Below are positions 1 through 9,987 of a DNA stretch of 64,000 nt, piece by piece. Source of the stretch: Vombatus ursinus (taxonomy: Eukaryota > Chordata > Mammalia > Diprotodontia > Vombatidae); the NCBI RefSeq assembly GCF_900497805.2, contig NW_020954610.1, positions 28,817,236 through 28,881,235 of the forward strand, given 5' to 3'. Both the position numbers and the translations under genes were made by a program. Within the stretch, counting starts at the first letter, position 1. The number at the start of each line of letters is the position of its first letter. The notes under the pieces are model-generated. The model saw only the letters and a list, made by a program, of their open reading frames with translations. It was not told where the DNA came from and ran no database searches.

Positions 1-1795
1 AATTAGGCAAGGGAAAACCAGAGAAGTTATAAGCAACCAAAAAATAATAAAACAAAATATAAAGAATGAAAAAAATAGAAGAGAATGTGAGCCATCTCAT
101 AAGAAAAACAAATGATCTGGAGAAGAGACTAAGAATAGAAAACATAACAATAGTCAGATTACTTGAAACCTATAAATAAAAAACAAAATAATCTTGATTC
201 AATAATATAAAAATAATAAAAATAAATTGTCCTGAAGCATTAAAGTAAGAGGGGAAAATAGAAATAGAAAAAAATCCACCAATTATCATCTGAAAGAGAT
301 ACTACAAGGAAAAGCTACAGGAATATCCTTGTCAAATTCCAAAACCCCTAGCTAAAGGAGAAAATATTATAAACAATAAGAAAAAAATCAAGTATGGCAG
401 AGCCACAATCAGAATAAAAAAGATAAAAAGAGAAAGAGGATAAACAGGAAAATGAAATAGAGCGACATGCATAGTTAGTGATCATAGGTATTACTATGAG
501 TGGGATGAATTAAGAGATAGAATGGAGCCAGATAATAGAACGGATTGGAAATTAGACTCCAACCATATTTTGTGTACAATAGATACACTTGGCATGGAAA
601 GACACACAGTTGAAATGAAAGACTGAAGCAAAGTCTATTATGTTTCAGCTGAAGTGAAAAGGGCAGGCATGGCAAGCCTAATCTGAAACTAAGCAAAATC
701 AAAAATAGGCCTAATTGAAGGAAATAATCAGGGAAACTACATTCTATTAAAGGTATAGCAGAAATGAAGTAAAACAAAAATTATACTATTTCTCTGATAA
801 AGGCCTCATTTCTCAAATTTATGGGGAAATGAGTCAAAATTCATTAAAAAAAAGTCAATCATTTAATGGTCAAAGGATATGAACGGGCAATTTTCAGAAG
901 AAGAAATCAAAGCTATCCAGAGTCATATGAAAAATACTATAATTAGAGAAAGATAATTTGAAATAACTCTAAAGTGTCACTTCACACCTATAAGAAAAGA
1001 CAAATGCTAGAAGAGATGAGAGAAAATAGGTACATTAATACATTGCTGGTGGAATAGTGAACTGCTCTAACTATTCTGGAGAACAATCTGGAAATACGCC
1101 CAAAGAGTTATAAAACTGTCCATACCCTTTAATCCAGCAATATGACTGCAAGGTTCATGCCCCAAAAGAGATCAAAGGAAAAGAAAAAAGGATCTATATG
1201 TACCAATATATTTATTTATGTTAACAGCTTTTGTTTTTGTTTTGTTTTATTTTTTGGTGGCAAATATTTGGATATTTAAGGGATACTCATCAATTGAGTG
1301 ACAGCTGAATAATTTATGACATATTGTTGTAATGGAGTACTATTTTGCTATAAGAAATGATAAGAGGTGTGATTTCAGAAAAAAAAATGACCATACCTAT
1401 ATGAACTGATGCAAATTGAAGTGAGAAGTGGAAGATCCTTGAACACAATACCAGCATTATTTTATCATTATCAACTCTGAAAAACTTGGCAATTTTGATT
1501 AATACAGTGATCCAAGACAGTTCTAAAGGACTCATGATGAAAAAAAATCAGAGAGAGAGAGAACTGATGAATTGGTAAATAATCAAATTATATTTTTTTC
1601 ATTTTTTGTTTTTGTTTTTGTTTTGGGGGAATATGGCTAACACGAAAATATCTCTTGCATAATTTTATATGTACAATTGATATCCATATTGTTTTCCTTC
1701 TCTGCAGGTTAGACATAGGTGGCAAGGTGGGAACTCAAAATTTAGAAAGAAAAGAATGTTAAAAATAAATAATAAATGATTTTGAAAAAAGAAGA
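1..1795 (+). mobile_element. L1-1: internally deleted LINE-1
   Basis: This is an old L1 cut by the left window edge. It shows a degraded ORF1 RNA-binding region near 60-180 (reading like SHLIRKTNDLEKRLR, cf. YLIGKTTDLENRSRR in better copies), the ORF1 C-terminal region to about 460, and the ORF2 endonuclease start at about 470-770. At about 772-790 it jumps straight to the ORF2 C-terminal region (tctgataaaggcctc and onward), then runs through a 3' UTR to an A-rich end near 1795. The reverse transcriptase domain is absent. Many frame breaks indicate an old, dead copy. It was recognised by alignment by eye to the other L1 copies in the window; the ends are approximate. Confidence 0.82.
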
Positions 1796-2334
1796 TTAAG
1801 GTAGGAAGGTAGTAACAAAACTAAATAATCAACTGATTGTTGGACCAATACCTCAAACAAAAAAGCCCCAAAATGAACGAATCAACTTTTTCTTCCTCCA
1901 CCCCACTCAAACCCTGTCCCTTTTCTTAAATGTTTTATTCATAGTAAACCAAATTTTGAGTCATTTAAGATTAAAACTATATAACTTGATATTACAGAGA
2001 CTACTAATAACTAGAGATCTGGAGGCTTGTCTTAGCAAACACAAGATAGTCTGTGCTCTCAAGGAGCTAAAATCCTAATTGGGAGAAACAAAAAATCAGC
2101 TTATATAGTCTATTAGAGTTCAGATATTAAGCAGATGGAAAGTACAGGAAGCTTTAAGTAATGGGGCAGATTGCATGGTTCAGGGATATTCAGGGTGTAT
2201 TGGCTGGGTAGTTGAGAGTGATGGAGTGATGGCGGATGGGAGAGGGATTTGTGGCTAAAGGACAGAAGAACCTTAGGACTTTCAAACTTTGAAGTACAGT
2301 AACAGGGCAGATGAACAGGCCTAGCTGTCTTCAT
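1796..2334. other. no recognised feature
   Basis: AT-rich, apparently unique sequence between two L1 pieces. I see no gene or clear repeat. Confidence 0.4.
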
Positions 2335-2645
2335 TCTTTTTCTTTGTTTGTTTGTTTTCACATTAGCCATGTTATAAGGAAGAATTAGAAGCCATAGGAG
2401 GAACCACCAGAAAGAGGAAACAAAACACAAGAAAAAAATAGCAAATGGTATGTTTTGATCTCCATTCACACTCCATAGTTCTTTCTTTTGATGTGCATAA
2501 CATTTTCCATCATGAGACCTTTGGAGATGTCTTAGATCCCTGCATTGCTTCAAAGGGCTAAGTCTATCAAAGTTAGTCATTGCGCAATGTGGCTGTTACT
2601 GTGTACAACATTCTCCTGGTTCTGCTCATTTCACTCAGTATCGGG
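2335..2645 (-). mobile_element. L1-2: antisense L1 3' fragment
   Basis: The reverse complement reads as the end of L1 ORF2 and the start of the 3' UTR: the frame contains TNFDRLSPLKQCRDLRHLQ, the same block seen at 53260 (TDFDRLSSSQQCNDLKQFQ) and 19560. It includes the T-rich/A-rich stretch that precedes the L1 3' terminus. Only about 300 bp survive. The long minus-strand frame over 2113-2580 is this fragment plus unrelated flank, not a gene. Confidence 0.75.
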
Positions 2646-4478
2646 TGTCTTCATTCTTGCAAAAAAGATTATAGTTGGTACCTATTAATTCATCCAAACA
2701 ATATGATCACCCCTCCATAGAGAGGTAAAGGGGCCTGATTCATTACCCTGAAGAGCTAGAAGTGAGTTTGAATGTCTGATTACAATTGGAATTTTAGATA
2801 CATATTCATATGGTTTTGGATGGTGATTTGTGATTTAGTGCACAGATTGGAGCTGGGAAGGACATCAGAGCATTAGAAAGAAGTTCGGAGAGTGAAGGGT
2901 TTTGATAGACAGCATTTATGCCTAGAGCTCCACAGGACTTTTGGGGAAAGGGGGAAGAGAGAAGGAGAAAGAGGGTCCCCTGGCAACTATTCCCTCCTGG
3001 CTATGATGATGAGGTTGGGATAGATTGAGTAAGGGTGTGTGGAGAGGAAGGAGTAAGGATAAAGAGATCTCATCTCCCTATTAGAAATAAAAACTCCTCA
3101 TAGACAAGGATGATGCTATATTGGTTTGCATCTTTGTATTTCTAAAACTTACTATAATATCTCATATCTAATAGGCCATTTTGCTATATTGAAGGTAAAA
3201 GTACTTTTCCCAAATGGTACAACTGGAGGCTAGCTGTCTCAGTAATTCCCACAAAATCTATTGAGATTAACAATCATCCACCAGATAAGTTTCACTTTAG
3301 AATGAATGTTACTATGAATTCTTTTTTCTCATGAATCATTTTTATCTATCATAGTTAAAAACTTCAAAGAAAAAACATGGTTTTCTATTACTATTATTAG
3401 CAAATCTTGAAATATAGCAATCTGATTTTAAATAATTATTGATAGTTTGAGCTCCACCTCTATCCTTTTATCAATGTGAGGTGGGTTAAATCAATTGTAC
3501 AACTAGGAATATAAATAAGATGATTTAAATTTCATTTTTAATGACTTATTGCCTTTATCTTTACACTCAGAATATTTTATTAACTTGGGAAGGCTTTTTA
3601 AAATAGCTTACATCAGTGTTTTATTTGGTATAACACTAGACAAAAGTGTCACCATTTAAGTGATGTGGTTATGAATTTTCTGGCAGAGTTACATGATAAC
3701 TTGTAGGCATTCTTCAGAGTTCTTCAGTAAATTCTTCATTGAAAGCTGAGGACAGGTAGGTTGAAGCATTCTTGAAAATGATTTACCATGCCCTAGATCC
3801 CTTTTTAATAGAGAATTTGAAGCAGAGTCACTTTGCCCATGTGAGAAATAAAACAATGTTTTAAAATGCATTTTAAAAAGAGTAAGGTAAAACATCCACA
3901 TAAGAAAGCTAATGAACAGGGTAACTAGGATTTCAAAGTATTAAAAGTGACTGATGAAAGTCCAAACAGTATCACAGGTTGCAGTAAAAAGAAATTAGTC
4001 ATATCAGTGAAAAGTTAGTGAGTATTTGATGACTGCATGTCATTTACTGTTTTGTTTCATTTTATTTACCATTTTGTATCATTTTATTTTATTTTCTTCC
4101 TCAAATGGATATCAATACATGTAGTAATGGACATTCTGGGTCCAGTGTTAGATTGGTGGCAAAGAAACATGGTAGGTGAACTTTCAGATGTAGGTGGAGA
4201 GATAGGTTGGAGTTGCAAGGTCCTGTGGACCATTGTATAATAAGGAAAGTATCAGATGAATTAGATATTTTCAAGATTACTGAAAAGTAGGGCAATATTC
4301 CTAACCCTGTTCAACCCCACATCACTGTGCCTATAAACCTTTGTGCCTTTAGCTTTGGGGCAAAAAATTAAATGGTTTTATATGGGCTATACCAGACCAT
4401 GACATTGTTTAGGAATTTTTTTTGGCAAGAACTTAAAAATGACTTTATTTTTTTTCTCCGTTAAAAATTTATTTATTG
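2646..4478. other. no recognised feature
   Basis: Mostly unique-looking AT-rich sequence with no long frame of biased composition and no repeat I can name. A short T-rich stretch (4040-4110) lies near the right end. Highly decayed old repeats may be present but cannot be supported by eye. Confidence 0.4.
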
Positions 4479-5192
4479 GAGGTGGAGACAAGGTGGTGGA
4501 GGGAAAGAAGTGACTTGCTTGAGCTCTCCCCTCAAACCCCTTGAAATACCTATAAAAATGGCTCTAAACAAATTCTAAAGCAGCAGAACCCACAAAAAGA
4601 CAGAGTGAAACAAATTTCCAGCCAAAGACAGCCTGGATGGTTGAATGGAAAGGTACATTGCACAGTGCAGGGAGAGGAACACAGTTTGGTGTGGGTGTGC
4701 AGGCTGCAGCAACCCTGAAGCAGGCCTCAGAGGGCTGAATCATGGGCAGCTGTGGCAATTTCCAGACATCTAAACCCACGAACACCAAAAACAACTTGGA
4801 AGGTCAGTGGGAAAAGTCTGAGACTGTGGTGATTTGCCCTCAGTCTGTGGGCGAATCAAATGGCTGATCAGAAGGGGATTGCAGGGATCTCTTTGCCAGT
4901 GTAGAGGCAGGAATCTCTTGCTTTACCGGTGCTTGGATGTGGGTCACAGTTCTAAGGGGCAGTCCTGGGGCTAGGAGGAATGCTGGTGTGGTGAAGCTTC
5001 TTGTGGCAGTGGAGAGAAAACACCTTGCCCCTTATCATAGCACCTTGGAAGAATTGAAAATTTTCAGGTCCCAAGAAGTATCTCTGAAAACAGCTGTACA
5101 AACACCTGAAGCTTGGGACAGTATATTCTCCACATTGGAAGCAGACTCTTACCTTAACAAAGTGTTAAAAACTCAAGTAATTGATTGGGATC

Positions 5193-6283
5193 ATGAGTAA
5201 GTACCGCAAAAAGAGTCAGACTACATTATCTTACTTTGGTGACAAAGATGATCAAAACATACAACCAGAAGAAGACAACAAAGTCAAAGTTCCTACATCC
5301 AAAGTCTCCAAGAAAAAAATATGAATCAGTCCCAGGCCTTTGAAGAGCTCAAAAGGGATTTTGAGAAGCAAGTAAGAAAAGTAGAGGAAAAACTGGGAAG
5401 AGAAATGAGAGTGATGCAAGAAAATCATGAAAAACAAGTCAACAGCTTGCTAAAGGAGACCCAAAAATACTGAAGAAAATAACACCTTAAAAAATAGCCT
5501 AACCCAAATGGCAAAAGAGGTCCAAAAAGCCAATGAGGAGAAGAATGCTCTAAAAAAAAAAACCAAAATTAGCCAAATGGAAAAGGAAGTCCAAAAGATT
5601 ACTGAAGAAAATACTTCCTTAAAAATTAGAATAGAGGAATTGGAAGCTAGTGACTTTATGAGAAATCAAGACAATGTAAAACAAATCCAAAAGAATGAAA
5701 AATTAGAAAACAATGTGAAATATCTCATTGGAAAAACAACTGACCTGGAAAATAGATCCAGGAGGGAGAAGTTAAAAATTATTGGACAATCTGAAAGCCA
5801 TGATCAAAAAAAAGAACCTAGATATCATCTTTCAAGAAATTATCAAGGAAAACTGCCCTGATAATTTAGAACCAGAAGGCAAAATAGAAATTGAAAGAAA
5901 TCCACCGATCACCACCTGAAAGAGATACCCAAAGGAAAACTCCTAGGAATATTTTAGGCAAATTCCAGAGTTCCCAGGTCAAGGAGAAAATTTTACAAGC
6001 AGCCAGAAAGAAACCATTCAAGTATTGTGGAAACACAATCAGGATAACACAAGATTTAGCTGCTTCTACATTAAGGGACTGCAGGACATGGAATAGAATA
6101 TTCTGGAGGCCAAAGGAGATAGGATTACAACCAAGAATCACCTATCCAGCAAAACTGAGTATAATCTTTCAGGGGAAAAAATGGTCATTCAGTGAAATAT
6201 AAGACTTTCAGGCATTCTTGCTGAAAAGACTGGAGCTGAGTAGAAAATTTGATTTTCAAATACAAGACTCAAGTGGAATGTGA
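5193..6283 (+). pseudogene. broken ORF1 of HAL1-A
   Basis: Remnant of an L1-type ORF1 protein (RNA-binding, trimeric nucleic-acid chaperone). The start at 5193 reads MSKYRKKSQTTLSYFGDKDD, matching the start at 21936 in HAL1-C. Order: short basic N-terminus, long coiled coil (heptad-like LKKEF, EVQKANEEKNALK, MEKEVQKITEENTSLK), RRM-like region beginning VKYLIGKTTDLENRSRR at about 5720, and C-terminal domain (about 5890-6230). The frame is lost near 5310 (extra A residues) and at an A run near 5463 (5 A where the intact frame needs 7), and again near 5820-5920. The longest surviving frames are 5508-5861 and 5891-6202. It cannot encode a full protein. Confidence 0.8.
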
Positions 6284-6430
6284 AGAAGTAAACAGGAAAG
6301 AGAAAATCATAAGAGACTTATTATGGTTGAACTGTTTACATTCCTCCAAGGAAAGGTGGTATTTGTAACTCATGAGATCTTTGTCAGTATTAGGGTAGTT
6401 GGAGGGGAAAAATTATATGTACGTATATAT

Positions 6431-6468
6431 AGATTTAGATAGATGGATAGATAGATAGATAGATAGAC

Positions 6469-6504
<36 letters not shown>
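6431..6504 (+). repeat. (GATA)n microsatellite inside HAL1-A
   Basis: About 18 GATA units with a few variants, roughly 150 bp downstream of the ORF1 stop. It is flanked by gttggaggggaaaaattata on the left and ggcacagggtgagttgaaga on the right. The same flanks surround a GATA array in HAL1-C (23171). Confidence 0.95.
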
Positions 6505-6734
6505 GGCACAGGGTGAGTTGAAGATGAAGGGGTCATATCTGGAGAATAAAATTAAGGGGTGAGAGAGGATCATACTGGGAGAAAGAGAAAGGGAGAGGTA
6601 GAATGGGGCAAATTATCTCACAAAAAGAAAACAGAAAAGGCTCTTACAGTGGAAGGGAAACAGGGGAAGGTGAGAGGGAATGAGTGAATCTTATTCTCAT
6701 AGAATTTGACTTAAGGAGGGAATAACATACACAC

Positions 6735-7235
6735 TCAATTGGGTGCGGAAATCTGTCTTACCCTACAGGAAAAGCGGGGGAAGGAGACAAGAGATTAGGG
6801 GGATGATAGAGAGGAGGGCAGATTGGGAAAGGGGGTAATCAGAAGCAAGTACTTCTGAGGAGGGTCAGAGTCAAAAGAAAGAATAGAATAAATGGAGGGG
6901 TGCGATAGGATTAAGGGAAATAGAGTTAGGTTTTCACAGCATGTCTACTATGGAAGTGTTTTGCATAACTGCACATGTATAACCTATATTTAGTTGCTTG
7001 CCTTATCAATGAAGGTGGGTGGGGAGGGAGGAAGGGAGAAAATTTGGAACCCAAAGTTTTAAAAACATGTGTTTAAAAAAATGTTTTCATATGCAACTGA
7101 GAAATAAGAAATACAGGAAATTGGGTACAGAAATCTATCCTGCCCTACAGGAAAATTGAAGGGGAAGGGGATAAGAGAAAGGAGTGTGAGATAGAAGGGA
7201 GAGCATATCAGGGGAAGGGGTATGCAGAATGCATG
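6735..7235 (+). repeat. duplicated purine-rich segment in HAL1-A 3' UTR
   Basis: Two related copies of a segment beginning ttgggt(g/a)c(g/a)gaaatct and containing ccctacaggaaaa, then a G/A-rich run ending in gggcagattgggaaagggg or the like: copy 1 at about 6737-6850 and copy 2 at about 7117-7235, with L1 3' UTR sequence between them. In ordinary L1 the segment lies between ORF1 and ORF2 (11420-11560 in L1-3). Confidence 0.75.
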
Positions 7236-8150
7236 CCATCATGTGGTGGGGGGGAGGGGCAGGATGATGTAAAAATTTGGATCTCAAAATCTTGTGAAAG
7301 TAATTGTTGAAAACAAAAAATAAATAAAAATTTAAAAAATAATATTTATTTTAGTTTTCAACATTCACTTCCAAAATATTTTGAGATCCAAATTTTCCTC
7401 ACCATCTCTCCCCTCACCGTACCCTAAGACAGTGTGCATTCTGATTACCTCTTCCCCTAATATGCCTTCCCTTTTATTACCCATCCCCTTCTTTTTTTTA
7501 CCTTTCCCCTTTCTATTTTCCTATAGGGTGGGATAGATTTCTATGCTCCATCGCTAGTATATCTTATTTCCTAATTGAATGTATAAACAATTTTTATACT
7601 TTGTTTTTAAAATTTTGAGTTCCAAATTCTCTGCCTCCCTTCTTCCCCACCCACCCTCATTGAGAAGGCAAGTAAGTCAATACAGGTTATACATGTGTAC
7701 TTATGCAAAACACTTCCATAATAGTCATGTTGTGAAAAACTGACTATATTTCCCTTCATCCTACCCCACCACATGTCTTATTCTATTCTCTCCTTTGACC
7801 CTGTCCATCCTCAAATGTGTTTGCTTCTGATTACACCCTCCCCCAATCTGACCTCCCTTTTATCATTCCTCCCTGTCCTATCCCCTTCCCCATTATTTCC
7901 ATAGATTTCCATACCCATTTGAGTGTGTATATTATTCCCTCCTTAAGCCAAATGAGAGTAAGATTCACTGATTCCCTCACACCTTCCCCCACTTTCTCTC
8001 CACTGTAAAAGCTTTTTATTATCTGTTTCATGTGAGAGAATTTACCCCATTCTACCTCTCCCTTTCTACTTCTCCCAGTATAATCCTCTCATACTCCTTA
8101 ATTTTATTTCTTAGATATGATCCCTTCTTCTGCAATTCACCCTGTGTCCT

Positions 8151-8226
8151 CTATATATACATATATTGATATAGATATGCATATATACATATGCATACAT
8201 ACATGTATATGTGTGTATCATATATA

Positions 8227-8259
<33 letters not shown>

Positions 8260-8270
8260 TGTATATGTTT
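8151..8270. repeat. TATA/TATG microsatellite inside HAL1-B
   Basis: Complex ATATAC/ATGC repeats ending in about nine TATG units. It occupies the same place in the spacer as the GATA arrays of the other HAL1 copies. Confidence 0.9.
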
Positions 8271-8433
8271 TCCCTTGAACTACCCTAATGTTGACAAAGG
8301 TCTCATGAGTTACAAATATCATTTTTCCATGTAGGAATCTAAGCAGTTAAACTTTAATAAGTCCCTTATGATTACTCTTTAATATTTTCCTTTCCATGCT
8401 TCTCTTGAGTCTTGTATTTGAAAGTCAAATTTT

Positions 8434-8890
8434 CTATTCAGCTCTGGTCTTTTCATCAAGAATGATTGAAAGTCCTCTATTTTGATGAATGTCTATTTCT
8501 TTCCCTGAAAGGTTGTACTCAGTTTTGCTGGGTAGGGGATACTTGGTTTTAATGCTAGCTCCTCTGACCTCCAGAATATCATATTCCAATCGCTTTGGTC
8601 CCCTTATGTAGAAGCTGCTAAATCTTGTGTTATCCTGATTGTGTTTCCACAATACTTGAATTCTTTCTTTCTAGCTGCTTACAATATTTTCTCCTTGACC
8701 TGAGAACTCTGGAATTTGGCTAGAATATCCCTAGGAGTTTTCTTTTGGGAATCACTTTTTAGGAGGTGACCAGTAGATTCTTTCCATTTCTATTTTGTCC
8801 TCTGGTTCTAGAATATCAGGGCAGCTTTCCTTAATAATTTCTTAAAAGATAATGTAAAAGCTCTTTTTTTATCATAGCTTTCAGGTGCAA
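8434..8890 (-). pseudogene. ORF1 C-terminal remnant of HAL1-B
   Basis: The minus strand reads as the L1 ORF1p C-terminal domain: the region around ggaaacacaatcaggataac aligns with HAL1-A 6027-6046 and with 22766-22785 in HAL1-C. The coiled coil and most of the RRM are absent because of 5' truncation. The frame is interrupted; a 72-residue frame over 8434-8652 is an out-of-phase reading of the domain, not the true ORF1 phase. Non-functional. Confidence 0.65.
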
Positions 8891-9439
8891 AAGGAATAAA
8901 GGAATGGGTAGCAAGATGAGGTAAACTTCAGAGAATTTGTTCACTTGGGCTCCTGGTATTATACTGTCTTACCCAAAGGTATAAGATGCCATAAGGAAGC
9001 TTTAATAACAAAAGAAAGAATGAGTCTGTCAGATTCATGCCAGGCTGACAAACACTGAAGAGTTCAAAATACCTCTTGCAGGCCTCAATGTATCTCTGAT
9101 TTGTTACTTGCTCAATGTTTATGTTTTTCTAGTGCCCAAAACCAGAAATTTCAGGAAGAGTATTTTGGCCTTGGTGTAGGATGTGGGGAATGGGCAGGGA
9201 TAAAATAGTATGGTGGAGATGGAGATGAGTCAACAGATAGTTGAACTGCAGAGAATGTTACTCAAGGAGATAGGAAATTTCTCAAATTTTGAGTATATGA
9301 AGGAGAATTATATGAAATAAGCTAAAAATATTGACTGAAGCAAGATTGTGGGTGACCTTAAATGTCAGCATAAGTAGTTTATTGTAGAAACAACAGGAAG
9401 ACAAATAGGGTGTTTGAACAAAAGTGTTAAAAAAAGATA
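8891..9439. other. no recognised feature
   Basis: Unique-looking sequence between HAL1-B and L1-3. A short minus-strand frame (9282-9533) crosses into L1 and looks like chance. Confidence 0.4.
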
Positions 9440-9987
9440 ATAAAGATGACAGAGAGAAACTAGGAAGTTGACAGAGCTCTCTCCAGTTACAGAAACAACA
9501 ATAAATCAAGCCTCTAAATGGATTCTGGAGCAAATAAATCTACAAAAAATATGGAGGGAAATGATTTTCCAACTTACAATTACTTACCAGGACTTCAGGA
9601 AAAGTCTGTCTCACTTGGGTAAAAGGGGAGCACAGCCCAACTCAGACTGTGTCCAGGCAAGTTATGGGAGTCTCTAAGCCATAGCACAGATCAGCAACCA
9701 AGGCCCCTTCATCCTGGTTCAGCAAGCCAGTGTCACAAAAGGGCACCTGTGAGGCTTCCAACCCCAGCACAGAAGGCAAATTGTCAGCCCCCAAAGCAAG
9801 GCAACAAAGGGAGTGACTAGGCTGGGCCACTCCAGCACAATAAACAAGCCAGTAGCACTTGAGTCCCCAGTATATAAAGTTAGTGACCAGATTGTGGCTC
9901 CCAGAACAAGAAACTTAGGACAATGCCCCCCCCTCCCATGCCACAGCAGCAGAGTTCAATTTTAAAAGCCACAAAATAGGCCAAAAA

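Larger units (their letters stand above)
4479..7340 (+). mobile_element. HAL1-A: half-L1 (ORF1 only), near complete
   Basis: A LINE of about 2.86 kb with L1 5' UTR, ORF1 and L1-type 3' end but no ORF2. The 5' UTR (4479-5192) starts ggaggtggagacaaggtgg, the counterpart of the ggtggagccaagatgg start at 21094. ORF1 covers 5193-6283, followed by a purine-rich spacer with a GATA array (6431-6504). At about 6930 the sequence passes from just before the expected ORF2 start (gagttagg) directly into L1 3' UTR (ttttcacagcatgtc), so ORF2 is missing cleanly. A second copy of the spacer segment follows (7117-7235), then the A-rich tail. HAL1 elements are known in mammals and depend on L1 ORF2 protein in trans. 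The right boundary abuts an inverted HAL1. Confidence 0.85.
7341..8890 (-). mobile_element. HAL1-B: 5'-truncated inverted HAL1
   Basis: The minus strand carries the same architecture as HAL1-A: ORF1 C-terminal part (about 8890-8420), spacer, a TATG/TATA-type microsatellite (8151-8270), spacer segment copy 1 (about 7920-7810), the same ORF2-less junction (near 7735, cagtttttcacaacatg on the minus strand), L1 3' UTR, segment copy 2 (about 7570-7440) and the A-rich tail facing left at 7341. It is truncated inside ORF1, near the end of the RRM. Its tail meets the tail of HAL1-A, so the two form a large tail-to-tail inverted repeat. Confidence 0.85.

Noticed and set aside
2113-2580. 155-codon minus-strand frame
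   Set aside because: Half of it is the translated end of an antisense L1 fragment and the rest is unrelated flank; no protein family character.
4937-5200. 87-codon frame upstream of HAL1-A ORF1 as an extra 5' protein (ORF0-like)
   Set aside because: It lies in the 5' UTR on the sense strand and is not open in the other copies of the same UTR type (14527, 21091).
6370-6573. Frame with repeated YLSI residues, and similar ones at 19809 and 23129
   Set aside because: Direct translation of GATA/TATC microsatellites.
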